DNA of 64,000 nt from Ectocarpus siliculosus (taxonomy: Eukaryota > Sar > Phaeophyceae > Ectocarpales > Ectocarpaceae), in NCBI GenBank assembly GCA_000310025.1, contig FN649739.1, positions 2,827,081 to 2,891,080 on the forward strand, read 5' to 3'. A program made the translations under genes and the position numbers. The notes under the pieces were generated by a model. It made no database searches. It was not told the origin of the DNA and saw only the letters and a program-made list of their open reading frames with translations. Positions 22,001-35,337 of this stretch are shown here, piece by piece (position 1 is the stretch's first letter; every line of letters starts with the position of its first letter).

Positions 22001-25000
22001 CGACCGGAGACCCTGCGGTGACGGCACTATCGGTGGCACCCGAGGCAAGCATCTCTTCGCCAGCGTTGCCTCTTACCGAGGCAGGACCTTTTTCCTTGCT
22101 ACGACGCAAGCTTGATGTGCTGCCTTTCGGAGCTTCCTGCTCGGGCTTAAGCTTCGCTGTGGCCGACGAAGACCCGACGGAGGCAGAAGCGTTCTTGTCG
22201 CCGCTAACCCCACCGCGACCACTCCTTCCCTCGACTTCTGGCCTAGAAGCGTGAGGCTTCGAGGCTGGCTTCGTCTTCCTCTCGTTTGATTTGGTGTGTG
22301 AACCGGTCATGGTGATTTTGCCTCTGCTCTTTGGCCCCTTGTTGACTTGTTCCCTTCCCACCTTCGTGGTATCGCCCCTAGGCGGTGCTTGATTCAGGTG
22401 CTCACTCTCTGTCGCCATTGGTGACAACCGTGAGGATTCCTCGGCAGCAGCAGCGGCGGCGGCAGTGTCAGCCCCTTTCTGCGCAACTGCTGGTGGAAGT
22501 AGTCGTTCGGCTTCTTCCGTCACCAGAGAAGCCTCTGTCGTGATTATTCCCTCCGCAGACAAAACAGACGCCGCTGCGTCCCTGGTGACCCTTGCTATGA
22601 TCATCGACATCTGGTCGCCGGTCGTCTTGTCGTCACTCTCGTCGCAATAGCCGTGGTCGTTATCGCATGCCATGGACCCACCACCACCACCACCTTCGCC
22701 GAAGGTTAGGCAGGAACTCTGCGTCACCGAAGCTTCGGGGTCTGTTGGTCCGATGAATGTACTGGAGCCATCATCGAGTGCTCCTTCGCTTCTTGTCTTG
22801 GCGCCGACGCCCCCTTCGTTCTGCCCAACGCCAAAACGTATAGTGCCATCGGTGCCGCCCACGGAAGGTTTCTCCCGCTTCGAGCCGCGATAACCCACAC
22901 CGACGATTGGCACACGCGACTGTGAAGAAGAGCCTCGCCCACGATCGTCGCTCGTGCTGTCCCCAGCATCACGTGCAGCAGACTTACGATTGAAAATCGC
23001 CGAAGAAGAAGAGAGCTGCCGCGACGCTCCGCTAGTCGACGAGGCGGTGGCCGATAGGGCCCTTAAGGCTGACTCAAGAGCGGCCATTCCTCCGGGCCCG
23101 TCGCCTCCGTTGCCCCTGCCGCCACGGCGCCCGCTATCATCCTGAAACAACGCTGACGGCGACGACCTATTCTGAGAGGTCGCTGGTGGGGCGCTCTCGC
23201 TCTCAGACAGCACAAGCTGCGCCCGGCCGGCAGCTGCAGCCGCTACCGTGCCGCGATGGTTCGGCCGCTGCCCGTGTTGTGGAGCTGTACTCCTTCCCGA
23301 AAAATCTCTCTTGGTGCTGCGTCTTGTGTCGGGTGTATTGGCCAGCCGTTCGTTTCGCCATTGCGATGGGTGCCCGGCGCTTCGTGCGCCTCCCACCGAC
23401 CGCAACATCCGTCCCTCAATGTCGAGAACGTTGTCCTTTTCGTCGGGGGGACACGCGGTCTCGTTAACGTAGGGGGGTTTCCTGTTGCCAAGGTGTCCGC
23501 TCTTGATACCTGGGGTGCTCCCTCTGCAGATACCCGTGCTGCTGCTTCCTTCTGCAGGCAACAAGTATCTGGTTGGTACTTGTGGTGCTGCTGCTCCGTT
23601 GCCCCGACGTCTACGCGCCGCACGTTCGTCCACCCCTGCTCTGGCCGAGGCATCGCCACCGTGGTAGCCTTGCGGGCTCTGCCTTGTAGCATCGAGGCTT
23701 CCAGCTCCGGTTGGCGTAGATGCCATGCTTAGTCGCACCATCGCCCTCAACACGTCATCAGCGTCAGCCTCGCAGCTCAAGCGGAACGCACTCTCCGTGT
23801 TTACGGCCGGACCCGAATCCAAGCCTAGGCCGGAAGAAGGAGCAAGTGGGCTTTCTTTCGGCGGGGCCAACACGTTGCTCAGAACAGATGGCTGTGATTC
23901 CCCGCCGGAGCGGATTCCCCCCGAGGCATGGAGAAGGTGGCGGTCGTTGTCCTGCTGAATCAGGCGGAGGTCAGGCGTGGTCGTCGGCGTCATAGTCCCT
24001 TCCGTGGACGATGCGGATGTCGACCGGACGCTCTCGGTATCCCGGTCGTTGTCGATCGCCGCCACAAGCCCTCCGGAGGGGATCCGATTCTGCTGCCTGT
24101 GTTGTTCGACTCCTTTCGACCACGTTTTGGGGGCGTTGGCAGACCCCCCCCCGGGCATCTTACGCCAGCCCTTTGAACGGAGTTCTTCCTGGAAAAAAGA
24201 CCCCTCCGAACTCGTGTCGGCGATCGAGCTCATCAACGAGCCGTTGTCCTCCAACACCCCCCCTCTTGACGTCGATTCGCTGCAGTCTGAAGAAAACGGC
24301 GGGGAACCCAACGAGAATCCCTGCCCCCTTCCTCCACCGGAGCCCTGCGCCCGGTTGTTAGCACGCCGTGATATCACAACTTCGCGGAAAGCCTTCACCT
24401 CGGCGGGAGAAACCAGTCGCCGCTCGAAAGCTTTCCCCTCCGCCTGCCTGTCCTCGTCGGACAAGGCGACGGCTGATTTGCTTCCTGCTGAACGAGGATT
24501 CGAGCTTACCCCTCCCCAGCCGGCGGGGGGCTGTAGAGGGTAGTCGACACCGGCCACCGCTCCTTCGCGCTTACGCCAACTCGAGGCTTCCACCTGGACC
24601 ACCGAATATTTGTTACAATTGAGCGTGCCGTTAACATGCGGAACCCCGAACCCCACCATTGCCCAACTCTCGCTGGCTTTCATTGAACGGTGCGTTCGAT
24701 ACTGGCGGCAGACCTACGCTAGAAAGTTGCGCCACCCTCGACTTGGATATTGGCTCTAGCGCCAAGAGCAGAGATCCATGAACACGGCCACCCTTTCTGA
24801 AGGCATGACCGTTAACGGCACGTTCCATGTGTAGCCAGCCACCGACAACCGAATCGCACCCAATATCTACGTTGTACGGAGAATTTAGTTATTGAATCTT
24901 CTGCCATATTCGATGCCTCCCTAGGTGGGCGGTCCTTCCTTGCCTTCCCCGTTTCTCTTGTTTAGACACCCTCAACATCCATACTGTAGAGCCCTTACCT

Positions 25001-28000
25001 CGAAAACGGGCCTAGCCTGTTTGTACGCCGTGAGGAGCGCCCGTGAAGTGTAGTTGCGGCTCGTAGGACGTCGATGCGCCTACATGCACACCCATGGGGA
25101 TTACACGCACGCGCGAGATGGACGAAAGCTGTTCAACGGCCAACATGAACACCAGGATGTTCGAAGAAAAAGCAACGATTGCTTGACGGAAATCTCTCCC
25201 CGTCATGTCATGAACAACATGTCATGAACAAGGCCGTTTCAGGAACTACAAAACGCCAGTCTTGTACCTGCTGGTCGCCGGCGGCAGAAACCACGAGCTT
25301 CTCCACGCCCAAGTCTCTCGCAGACCAGAGCACGGCTGCCTTTGGGGCAAACAGCGACGCCATCGCGTTTGCTGCGTTCGATACAAGCGCTGTACTCGGC
25401 GGGGCTTCCTGGATACCAGCCTCCGATTTCCAATCATTCTCACTGTTCTCGTCTTCGTTTTTCGGGGCCTCGCTTGTCTCGCCCTTCGCACCAAGTCTTC
25501 GATTTACGCACAGGTTCTCGCTCTCCCCTTCGTTTGTTTTTCGCCTTGACCCGTCAGATTTGTCACTCCCCGACCCGATGCTTCGGATGTCGAGCATGTC
25601 CGCCGGCAAAAGACCTGCTGCGCTGGACGGCCCACGCCCTGGAGCACTGGCACTTCTCTTCGCTGGCGGCGACCCTTGCTGAACGGCTGAAGAAGAGGCT
25701 GCATTGGGAGAGCAGCCACTACCGTTCGTTGTGACTTTCGGGTCGCCAGTGACGCCGCCGCTTGACCTCAGGCGCGCGCCGCCGTGTTGCACATCGGCCA
25801 TGGCACTTGGACTGCTTCCTCTTGCTGGTGAGGAGTGAGCTGCCTCGGAAGAAGGGGCGGCGTCCGGAGAGGCGGGAGGCCTGGCCATCAAAGACCCCGG
25901 CTGTCGATCCAAGAGCCCCCCCTTCGGAATCCAAGAGGCGCCCACTGATGCCCCTGGGACGACGTTAGGAGATGGACAACGATTCCTGTCCACCACCGAA
26001 GAGTCTTCGGTGTTATTGGCGGCGGCGACGATAGCTGCAGAACCCGAAAGACTTCTGTTCGCCACGAGGCGTGACGACGCCGAGCCCAAGTTTCGTCGGC
26101 ATCCACTCTTGCTCGAGGAAATCGCGCCGACAAACGACAAATCGAAGCCCTTGAGTCCAGCGAGGCCGACATACAACCCTCCCATTCCTTGTATGTCTCT
26201 GCCGTCAGTCATCGGGGTCCCCGTGATGGGGCGAAGCCCGTCCGGACGGGTGTCAGTAAATAAGAGCTCGTGGGCGGCCCTCGCGATCTCCATCGCTCTC
26301 TGGCAGCGCTCAAGGTCGCTCTTCCGCCTTGCGTTTATGTCAAACAGTTGGCCGTTGATGCTGCCGTCGCTCTCCAGGTAGCCGTTGCTGGTGCCGATGA
26401 GACTGGACATTCGGCGCCGCTGAGCGCCCCATCCCTCCCGTTGTCGACCGCTGCGTTGTCCGCTGCTGTTTCTGCCGTCGGCCAGGAGGCCTGGGTCTTG
26501 CTCGTCTGCAAAGCTGACTCTTCGGGGCATCTGCTGAGGTAGGTCCCCCGGAAGTTCCACCTCTTCGTTGTTGATGCCGTCGTCGGTAGCACCCTCAACG
26601 CCGCCCTGCCCTCCCGCTGCTTGTTTGTCGCCAGCAAACAGCCCAACGCTGTCCGCATCAATTTTTTCAATGCTTTCGCCACCGCCAGGAGCAGACCCGT
26701 CATCAGCCGTAGGTTGGGCAGCAACTTCGACCGGGGTTTCTGCCTGCGTTAGTAGGTCATCGTTGTTGGCCAGGTGTGGCGATAGGAAGGGGTCTTCGGC
26801 TGAGATAGCCCTACGTAGGAGACCGCCTGTGCCCTGCCCATTCCCGTCATCCGCCGCGTTGCCGACTGCGAACGATTCCTCCTCGTTGAAATCACCCGTG
26901 GTCCATGGTCGGGTTTCGCCACCCTCGTCGTGCGAGAAGGAGGCGCGTTTCGGGCGGACTTTGCTTCCTTGAGTGGCGTGGGAGTGCGTTCGGCTATACG
27001 GCACACCTGAAGGGGCTCTAGTGCCCGACCGACTCCCCCCAAAGAGAGAGGCACCACCATTGTTGCGCGTACTGCGGAGTGGAGACGTGCCTCCGAGACC
27101 AGTTCGCGTGCTACGTTTGCATATCTGCGGTGCGATGAATGGAACGAAGGGTGTGGGGGAGGGCATTGCCGCCAAGCGCTACGTACAGTTGGGAATTACT
27201 CGCTGCCACAGATATCACCAACGACTGCACACGCTACAGGAGGGGGATTCCTCCTCTCTAGTGAAAATGAGCGATGTACCTCACCCAAGAGTGAACCAGT
27301 TGCCGAAACATCCCAAGACGACGGCGGCATCTCTGTACGTTGCTTCCTACCGGCAGTTGCTCAAGAAAGTCCCTTGCTGTTCGGCGGGAGTCGTTCCAAT
27401 TTCGTTCCATCAAGTGTTTTAGCTTCTAAGGTTGAGCGGATGCACTCTCACGCTCACACTCCCGAAATTACCTCCGGAGTCACCAGAGGCGTGAATAAAT
27501 CTTCGGAAGCAGCTGTCGGCGGGAGGGTCTCTTGGCCACCGTCGTTATGCCAACCCCAGCTCCAGATTCCGTCGGCCATGGCCGGAGGTTTGTCCACAGG
27601 CGGCTCTTCTTGGAGGAGGCCGCACTGGAGCAACACCTCCGAGGCCGAGTGGGATCTGGTGTGTGCAAGCATACATTGAATGTGTCGGGCGCGCGAAGAA
27701 TTTTTGACATGTGTAGTTTCGGGGCTTGCGGGCTTTCACGCCCTCATTCCTTCCTGGCTTGAGGTTTGCGTTTGATACAAAAATAAGGCTAGGTAATGAG
27801 TACACCGAGCGGAGTTTCTATTGGAATGATATCCGTCATAGTGTAGAGAAGGTTAAAATCAGCTGGTTATGATCTCACTACCCGTTCGAGGCCTGATGTT
27901 AATATCAATGTTCGTCGGTAGGTGAATGGTCCGTCACGATTCGCCCATCTGAATATCTACTGTAGATACCTGCGCATGCTGTGGGGCGATTCTTCTGCCG

Positions 28001-31000
28001 ATGGATCATGGTCTTGCAGCGTCACCGCAGCGCCCGCACTTCCCGCCGCCCCTGCCTCCCCGCTTGACATTCTTCGTGACATTTCGAAGGGCACTATTCC
28101 ACAAGACATATCCGAAGGGGCTGTCGTGATTCGTCGCTGCCATCGGAGGGCGGACGCCCCGCGGACGACAAGGTTCCTGCTGCGCGGTGGAATCCCTTGT
28201 CGGGGAGGCGGGTGGCTGATACCGCCGCCGACCGAACCGTCTGCATCGCTGAATCGACGGCGGGCCGGCGCCATCAAGACCGATGGCTGCGTTTTAATCC
28301 AGACACGATCGAGACACGGAGAATCACAATCATCCAACTGTTCTATTCGTTAGATGGTCTGGCACCAAACTCGTGCAGTGTCGGCGTCGGAGCGAGAACT
28401 ACGGTTGTCTTCTGCTGTATGTCGTGCCGTGGCACCGGGAGGTTTGAAAGGATGCGCATGTCTTTGCTCGTGAAATTTTTTTATTGGAATGAGCGAATAC
28501 TTTCCCAATTCTTCACTAACCGCGGCGAAAACCTAAGCATCATGACTGCTAGCCGGAAAACGTTGCTAGCCTGGCTAGGGGCAACGTAGCCGACAATTCA
28601 CATCCCTACTCGAAGTGGATCACTTCAGAGTGAATCACCTGTACGGCTCCTTTTACGCGAGGGGCGAACACGCTATCCAATGGGAGGGACCAAGGAGGCC
28701 GTCGATCGAGAACAGTCGCCGCGGCCTCTGCCCTTGCACGGAACCCGGCAGGAGTTGACCGAGGCCGTCGCCCCTGCTCTTCGACTGGCCCCCAGCTTGC
28801 ACCATCCCTAATTGGGATATAAGCACATATCAAGCAAGATTTCGACCGATGGCGGCGGAGAAAAGGATCGCATTGGTGGGGCTCACCGCCGCTTGCCATA
28901 CGGGTCATGTGGAAGGAGAGAGGGCGGGTAACCAGCCGTGGGAGTCTCGAACGGCCTAGGCTAAGAAGTAGTAAGGTTGCATCAGAACCCGGCAGAATTT
29001 CAGAGCTGCTAAAATTATGTGTACTTCAGGCTGGTGGCAAATATTACATTCCTCTAAAGCGCAGTCTTAACCTCTGTCTTCGCGTCGGCGATGTCCGTTC
29101 TTGCGCAGACCACGGTGGTCTCACTGCTTCATGTCCGCCCGTGCCGCCCACGCCTTCGGGCTGGCCGTTGACGTGCACCGGAGAGAAACATACCAAGGAG
29201 GCGGCAACACGAGCTGTGGTTGGAGCATTCAAAGCAGTGCTTGCAGGTGACGTATCTGTTAAACCATGTCATTACCTGAGCATACCCCCCATGGACGCAA
29301 ATGGCAAGCACGGCACATGTGAAGCGGTCCGTAGGAAATCAATACCGAGGACGTGAAGATACATGCCAGTTCTTGAGTAAGCACATCGTGGGTTCTGCTA
29401 TCCTGAATAAATCTGATGATTGTAATACTACATATGTTCAGGTCAACAACACGTCGCGGCCGGTCGGAAGAGAAAGCTTGAATGAAACAAGGCGTCGTGC
29501 AGGGCGTGCAATACAAGCAAGAGCGACACACATGAGCAACGACGACAACCTATTCAACATCAACGGTTGGCATCACTCACACTTCTCGGCGTCGGCGGTG
29601 CCCTCGAAGGGACCTCTCGGATGATACTAGACACGATGTCGTCGAAACGGATGTCTTGAGATTCGTCCTCTCCCCATTCCTCTCCCCTAGTAGAGTATGT
29701 TGCCTGCTTTAACGTGAGTTCGGCAGATGGAAGACGTCCGCGATAGCTATATGCACATGAAGGAGATCTACGGCCTATGGATCTGATCCAGTTCCCTACT
29801 ACGTGGATGTGTAATTCTCCATACCGTTTCCTGTTTCCTTTTGCCGTTCGGTTTCCTTTTGGCTTTGGGCGCCTGCAACATCCTACCGTTGTTGGGCTCT
29901 GCGAAGCTGCATCAGGTGCTAATACCGAGCTTCGCGGCAGTACAGTCCTACGTCTCCTGGGCCAACTATTCGTCCCATAGAATAAAAATTATATCCCCGT
30001 GAGCACATGTGTTTTCCAAGCCGTCTACAAGGATAACTATTATCGCCGACAGTACGTTCCTATCGAGCGAACACGATCTACGCACCTGAGTGGCTTCCCA
30101 CGAAGTAGTCGGATCGTTGCCGCCGCTGCTGCTACTCACTATGTCGAAGGTTCTGCTTCCCACTGGGAGCGTATTCTTTGGCCTGCCCAACCCAGTGTCA
30201 ATTTTGCCGAGCTTGGCCAAACTACCAAGGGCAGCCGATCTCGCATTCACAGGAGAAGTGCGCATAGGGCAAGGCCCACTGCCAGCAGGCCGTTTGCGCA
30301 TGTCCCGTAGGCCGAATAATTCTTTGCCTTTGCTGCTGCTGGGGTGGTCTTGGGTCTCCTGGAGGAGGTATCCACGATCGTTTGGGACAGGTTTCATTTC
30401 GTGAGGATAGAGCTGAAGGCTTTCGGTTGACTAGAGGATACAACTAACCGAGGGCCAGAGGAAAATTGTTAACGGAGACGTGGCAACAAGCAAAACCCCA
30501 TATCATCCAGACGTTTGCGCGTACACGAAAGACTGGTCTCCTCCGGATAGTTACTAGTACTAGCTTGCTCGTGAAGGTGTGTGTGCCATCATTAATGCGG
30601 GGGGGAGATTCCAATGTCCGTGACAACGGAGCGATCAAACAATCGTCAATGGATCGCACGAGCATGAGCGAAGAGGTCGGTTTTCACCCCCCTCAAACAT
30701 GTTCAAAGATATTTTCAATCTTCTATTTGTACAGAGTCCGACCGTAACTGAACCACCCATTTCAATTTACCGACACAACCAATGACCGATATAACGCCTC
30801 TCATACTACAGACACTCTGCGCGAGGCACGACCACCCGACCCCACGCCTTTTCCCCTGTTTCACCAACTCTTAGTTCCCCGTTAAACATGGTGCCGTGTG
30901 TACCACGAATTCGTGAAGCGACCCGCATTTCGGCCGGAATTTTCTGGTTCCAAAGTAAAATGCAATCTGATGTGTTCACTTACATCTCCGTCATTCTCAT

Positions 31001-34000
31001 GGTCTTCCTCCTGTTCCCCCTCGAGTACCACACCGCCGGCGATGATTCTGTTCGCCTCCATCGCTTGCGAGTACGCGCTCATGGTGCTGCTTATGTGCTC
31101 GACGGCTGAATTGCTGCCGCTCGACGTGTGTGTCACATGCGTTTTCCCATCACTGCCATGCTCATCTTCGCCGTTATGACCCCCCGCCCGCCCATCGTCT
31201 TCTCCCACCGTCTGCCAACCCTCGTCCACCTTCTGCTCCCCCGCCGCCCCTCCTTTCATCCACTGCTTTGACGTATTCTCACCACCCGCTAATGTTGGGC
31301 CCGCCACGCCCTCCCCCCAGTCGACAAGGCCCTCCACTCGCCGATTGTCGCTGCTGCTTCGTTCTCCTCCTCCTCCTCCTCCTCTACTAGTGACAGAATC
31401 ACCATCACTGCCGCCACCATCGAGGCCGTCCAGAGCGCCTTTGGCCTGATCGATGAGGCCAGAAATCGCCGTCGCCCCGGCGTGCAGGCGACCCATCCAC
31501 AAGAATGGGTCGGTTGCGCGAAGCCGACCGCGTATTGGGTCTTCCCCCGTAAACCTCGCCCCTCCGGTCCGACGAACCGCGTCCTTCTCGTCGAGCACGC
31601 TTACGGAAGAACCGAGTGTTCGTGGGTACAGAAGCATCTCTTCACTATCACTGCATTCGTCCGCGTCCTGTGCTACTGCTTTATTGCTTGTCCCGGAAGG
31701 ATCTGTGGTGCTGCCTGGTTCCAAAGATGGTGCGGGCGGACTGTCTGCGGTCCCATTGGGTGTCTTTGTACCGGTGTAGACGCCCGTGCTACCCCGCCAA
31801 AGAGCACCGTCTTCTTCTTGGTTGCCATCACTGCCATCGTTCACACCGGCTCCACCGCCCCCATCGCCACGGTCTTGGCCGTTGTCTCGGCCCCCCGACA
31901 GTGTTCTGCTTGAAGCAGCGGAGGGTTCTTCGTCGTCGTTTTTGTTTCCCGTGACACCGCCCTCCACGAAGTTAAGGGAGATATAATTCTCTAGCTCTGG
32001 CTTTAGATGCGGCCGGGCCTTCGGGTTGTTGCTGAGCACATCAATCGGAGCCTCAAGTGGCTCCATCGAAGCTATTATTGTCGATGATATTTCCGATCAT
32101 GTTCCAATCATCACGTCCCAGCAGCCAAGAGGACGGCCAACGGGTGATTCCACGCAAAGAGCAGAGAACAGGCGGAACAAATCGGGACTACTGTCAGTCA
32201 AGTGTCTCCGGAGAAGCTAATAACGTCTGTGACATGCACCACAAAGCCATCATGTTCTCAAAGATGTGGCACGTCACAGGCTCGTGTCAAATTCTGCGTG
32301 TTCCCTGTGCAAGCAAGCGTCGTTGTTTGGGCTAGGTCCGAACACATTACCGCCGACAACGCCCGCTCACGTTGTCGCAACCCCCTCCTCTGTAAGAACC
32401 GGAGCAGCCCGCGAGTAGCGAGGCGTTGTCTCCGTGCGGCAGCGTCACTCTCAGCGCCACCCTCAGAACCCAGGTGCCCACCAGCCGGTTCATCATGGCC
32501 ATCGACCAGGTCGAAGAGAGCATCGATCTCTTGACGGGTCAGCCCCAACCCAGGGTCATTCAATAGGTGTCCAATGTCTCCCGCCTTTTCTTCCGTCGGT
32601 GCTTCCCCGTCTTGGTCAGTTTTGGTCTTTGGCTCGGATTCATTCTTCTGCGTGGTTTCGAATGAATTCAGTCTTTGATATTTCAGTAGATTTCGGGCGT
32701 ATGAACGACCACCTGCAAGGTAGCCTCGGACCTACGAATACGTCGTCGAGATGTTCATTCTCGAGCGCGTATTCCAATTGCTGCACTTCCCCCTGCCCGC
32801 TTCCTCTCACACGTGAGCAACGGCCGCATTGATTGTGATGCCAGTCAGAATAGAGTATATTCAACCAGGGGCCTCATAGACGCACTCTCCGTTGCCGAAA
32901 CGTCGAGTTGCGAAATGTTCTCTACCGGGTATGCTACATTCAACAAGAGGGTTTCTTCGCCATCAATAATTTGATCAAAGTTGCCGCCACCACGAGTAGA
33001 GGATTTCCATGCCTAGACTCCACACTTGTGGTAGTGCGTTTGCTGTTGTTCCTGATAAGCGTCCAGGAATCGCTCACAGTCAACATCTGCTCTTCCCTCC
33101 TAGAACTTCAAATACCCTAAAACGACATTAATCAGAGTGTTTAACGTTGGGATTACCTCAGGTTCGCTCTCTGCTGCCAGCTTTGCTTTCCCCGCTTTTC
33201 GCTCTTTCTCCCGTTGCTCTGCCTCTACGAGGGCAATACGATTCGCGATGGCTTCCCGCCTTTCTGGCTGAAACGTCTGTTAGTGCAGGATCGTTGGGAG
33301 AAAAATGAACAGGTTTCTGTTCTTGGTACCCAAGTAGAGCGGTACACGCTACGAACACGTATGTTGTGGGCCATGTTAATTTCGGCGGCAAAACACAATA
33401 GCTTAGGGGGAAGCTGAAAGGATGCTTTACTCGACGAGACACCGTGGCACTGCTATCGATCACCTGGTTCAACGCTTGCTCATACTGCGTGGCGAGGAGT
33501 CTCACGACCTCTTCCTTGCTCAGCTCCGGGTCAATCCTCAGGACATCCTCTGCCCCTCGTGTAGCGCCCCATGCTTCTTGCTCCTCAGCATCCTCCTCAC
33601 CCCTGTCGGAACATTCATTAAAACCTTACTCTGCAACGTTTTGCATCATCCGCCTGAAAACGGAAAAGCTTGGTGTACTGGACCTAACGTGTTAGGTTAC
33701 CGAGGGGTTGTGCCGTTCATCATTTAAAAACACTTGCTGTATTCAGAAGAACTGTGTAACATGTGCATTTCCGTTACGCTATCCTATCACCTTGTGCGTT
33801 GTCGCCGTCCATGTTCGTCACTACTACTTCTCACTCTCCTCTCGGATTCCAATCTTCCATGGGTGCGCTCTACGCTGTTTCCGCGACCTTTCATGCAACA
33901 TCAGATGCTACAATGTCGTGTTTTGTCGCAGTGTATACCCTTCCTTCGCGCACTGCTTGAGACATGTCGGTGCTTACCAAATTCTCCGGCACTCCGCTTC

Positions 34001-34411
34001 CTCTGCGAGATCTCTGGCCTCCTTCGCCTGCCGGAGCTCTTCCTCGTGCTCCGCCCTCGTCAGACCCATCATCGACTCTTTCGCCAACTCCGTCACCCCC
34101 TCCACCACGGTTGCATTTTCGCCGGCATTTTGCTCTGTTTGCTCTGTTTGCTCTTGGTCCCCGACAGCCTCCATTAACGCCACTGCCACAATCCCCCCCC
34201 GCCCTTCTTTAATAGCCTTACGGTTGGTGCCAATGGCGACCGTTTTGGCGACCTTGCGCCCGTTTCGAGGAGACGCTTTCTTTTTCTTCGCCGTAACCTT
34301 TTTCTTTCTTCCTGGAGAACCTTGTTGCTGCCGTTTTCGCTGCTGCCGCTGCTGGCTCGGTAGCTGTTGGGTGTTCTCCCGGCGTTCGGGCAATGACGAC
34401 TTCACTGCCAT
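19052..34411 (-). CDS. Giant, mostly disordered protein (~3069 aa), 16 exons, function unknown
   Basis: Exons, all with GT-AG borders and matching phase: 34411-33978, 33602-33464, 33267-33157, 32647-32351, 32051-30984, 30358-30086, 28773-28639, 28286-27970, 27655-27472, 27124-25268, 25079-24999, 24593-21177, 20935-20861, 20356-20135, 19723-19369, 19296-19052. They total 9210 nt, exactly 3070 codons with the stop. ATG 34411 lies in an ideal context (CCCACCATGG). Residues 1-325 are Lys/Gln- then Glu-rich and helical, with a degenerate EF-hand-like EIDALFDLVDGHD near 265. Most of the rest is Ser/Gly/Asp/Arg-rich and probably disordered, including exon 12 (1139 codons). Residues about 2797-3069 regain structure: PHRARPNGMAYWQDREEKER, a coiled coil, and a Leu-rich C-terminus (NIDELQRFSALVG). 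I do not recognise a family. The exon 4/5 acceptor and the exon 7 start are the least certain joins. Confidence 0.68.
19776..19830. repeat. G-rich 18-bp tandem repeat, G-quadruplex-prone
   Basis: Three near-copies of GTGGGGCAGAGGGGA followed by a run of seven G lie on the plus strand. On the minus strand, where the surrounding gene is encoded, this is a C-rich tract about 55-110 nt before the acceptor at 19724 and may extend the polypyrimidine tract. Confidence 0.6.
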
Positions 34412-35337
34412 GGTGGGGGATGCCGACGACACGGATGGATCGACAGCAGGGTGTAGCCGTGCAGACAACGACCCTGCAGCTTCCCCTTCGGCAGGCCACG
34501 GTGCAGGGGATGTGGGGGCTCCTGGCACCACCTCCCCCGCCGAGGGGGTTGGGATCGTAATGGGGTGTGGAATTTCCTTGGAGTTAGGGGTACCTGCCAG
34601 GAGGATGGGGTGTGAAAACGCAAAGATGAACCGACACACTCTTGTCAGGCAAAACTCGACCAATATTTTGTAACAAGTCACAACCACTGATCGTCAGAAC
34701 ACACCCGGAGAATACACGCCCAAACCACCAATATTTTACGTTGTTGACCAACCTGGCTTCGATGTGGCCGCAGTGTGAGTTTTGGTGCTGCCCACGGGCT
34801 TTAGTCGCTTCGGATGGCGCTTTTTCCCCTTCCTGGTCCTGCAATGTTTGAATGGACGCTGAAGTCGTGAGTTTTTCACACTATTCGAAGGGCACCAGTT
34901 TGATTCGGGACGGGTTTCAGGGCTAGTTTTCGATGAATGCACAGTCCTCCCTGGAATGCGACAGATGAACAACAAGTTTAATCGCATCGAGTTGTTTCGG
35001 ATACGACGCCGTGTGCTTTTCTTGCCAATCTTGGACACACTTGTGTCGACCTCCAGCTAAATGAGGGGGTGGATACTTTTTCTATGTTCAAGTGTAATTC
35101 TTATTTCTCCTTTCAACAGTAGAACGTTCGTTGTGCAAGCAGTGTCACTGGCAAAAGCTCACAGTTTCGTTGGGAGCGTAGTCTACCTGCTGGAGGTTGC
35201 AGCAACGGAAATATTGTGAATCAGTGGCAGACACTGCTCGCCGAGGTTTTCCCCTCCTGACCCTAGAGGGCTCACTAAACTGGACCCGCCACTGGAGGGG
35301 TTTGGTCGGGGCTCCAGTCACTCGTTACTATTCGCAC
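34412..35337. other. Short intergenic region between two large minus-strand genes
   Basis: This 926-bp stretch should hold the 3' UTR of the upstream gene and the promoter/5' UTR of the downstream one. A splice-bounded 86-nt frame lies at 34838-34753 (acceptor TTGCAG, donor GTTGGT), starting DQEGEKAPSEATK. It does not join the ATG-34411 exon in frame and could be a 5' UTR exon or an alternative first exon. No clear TATA box was identified. Confidence 0.4.
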
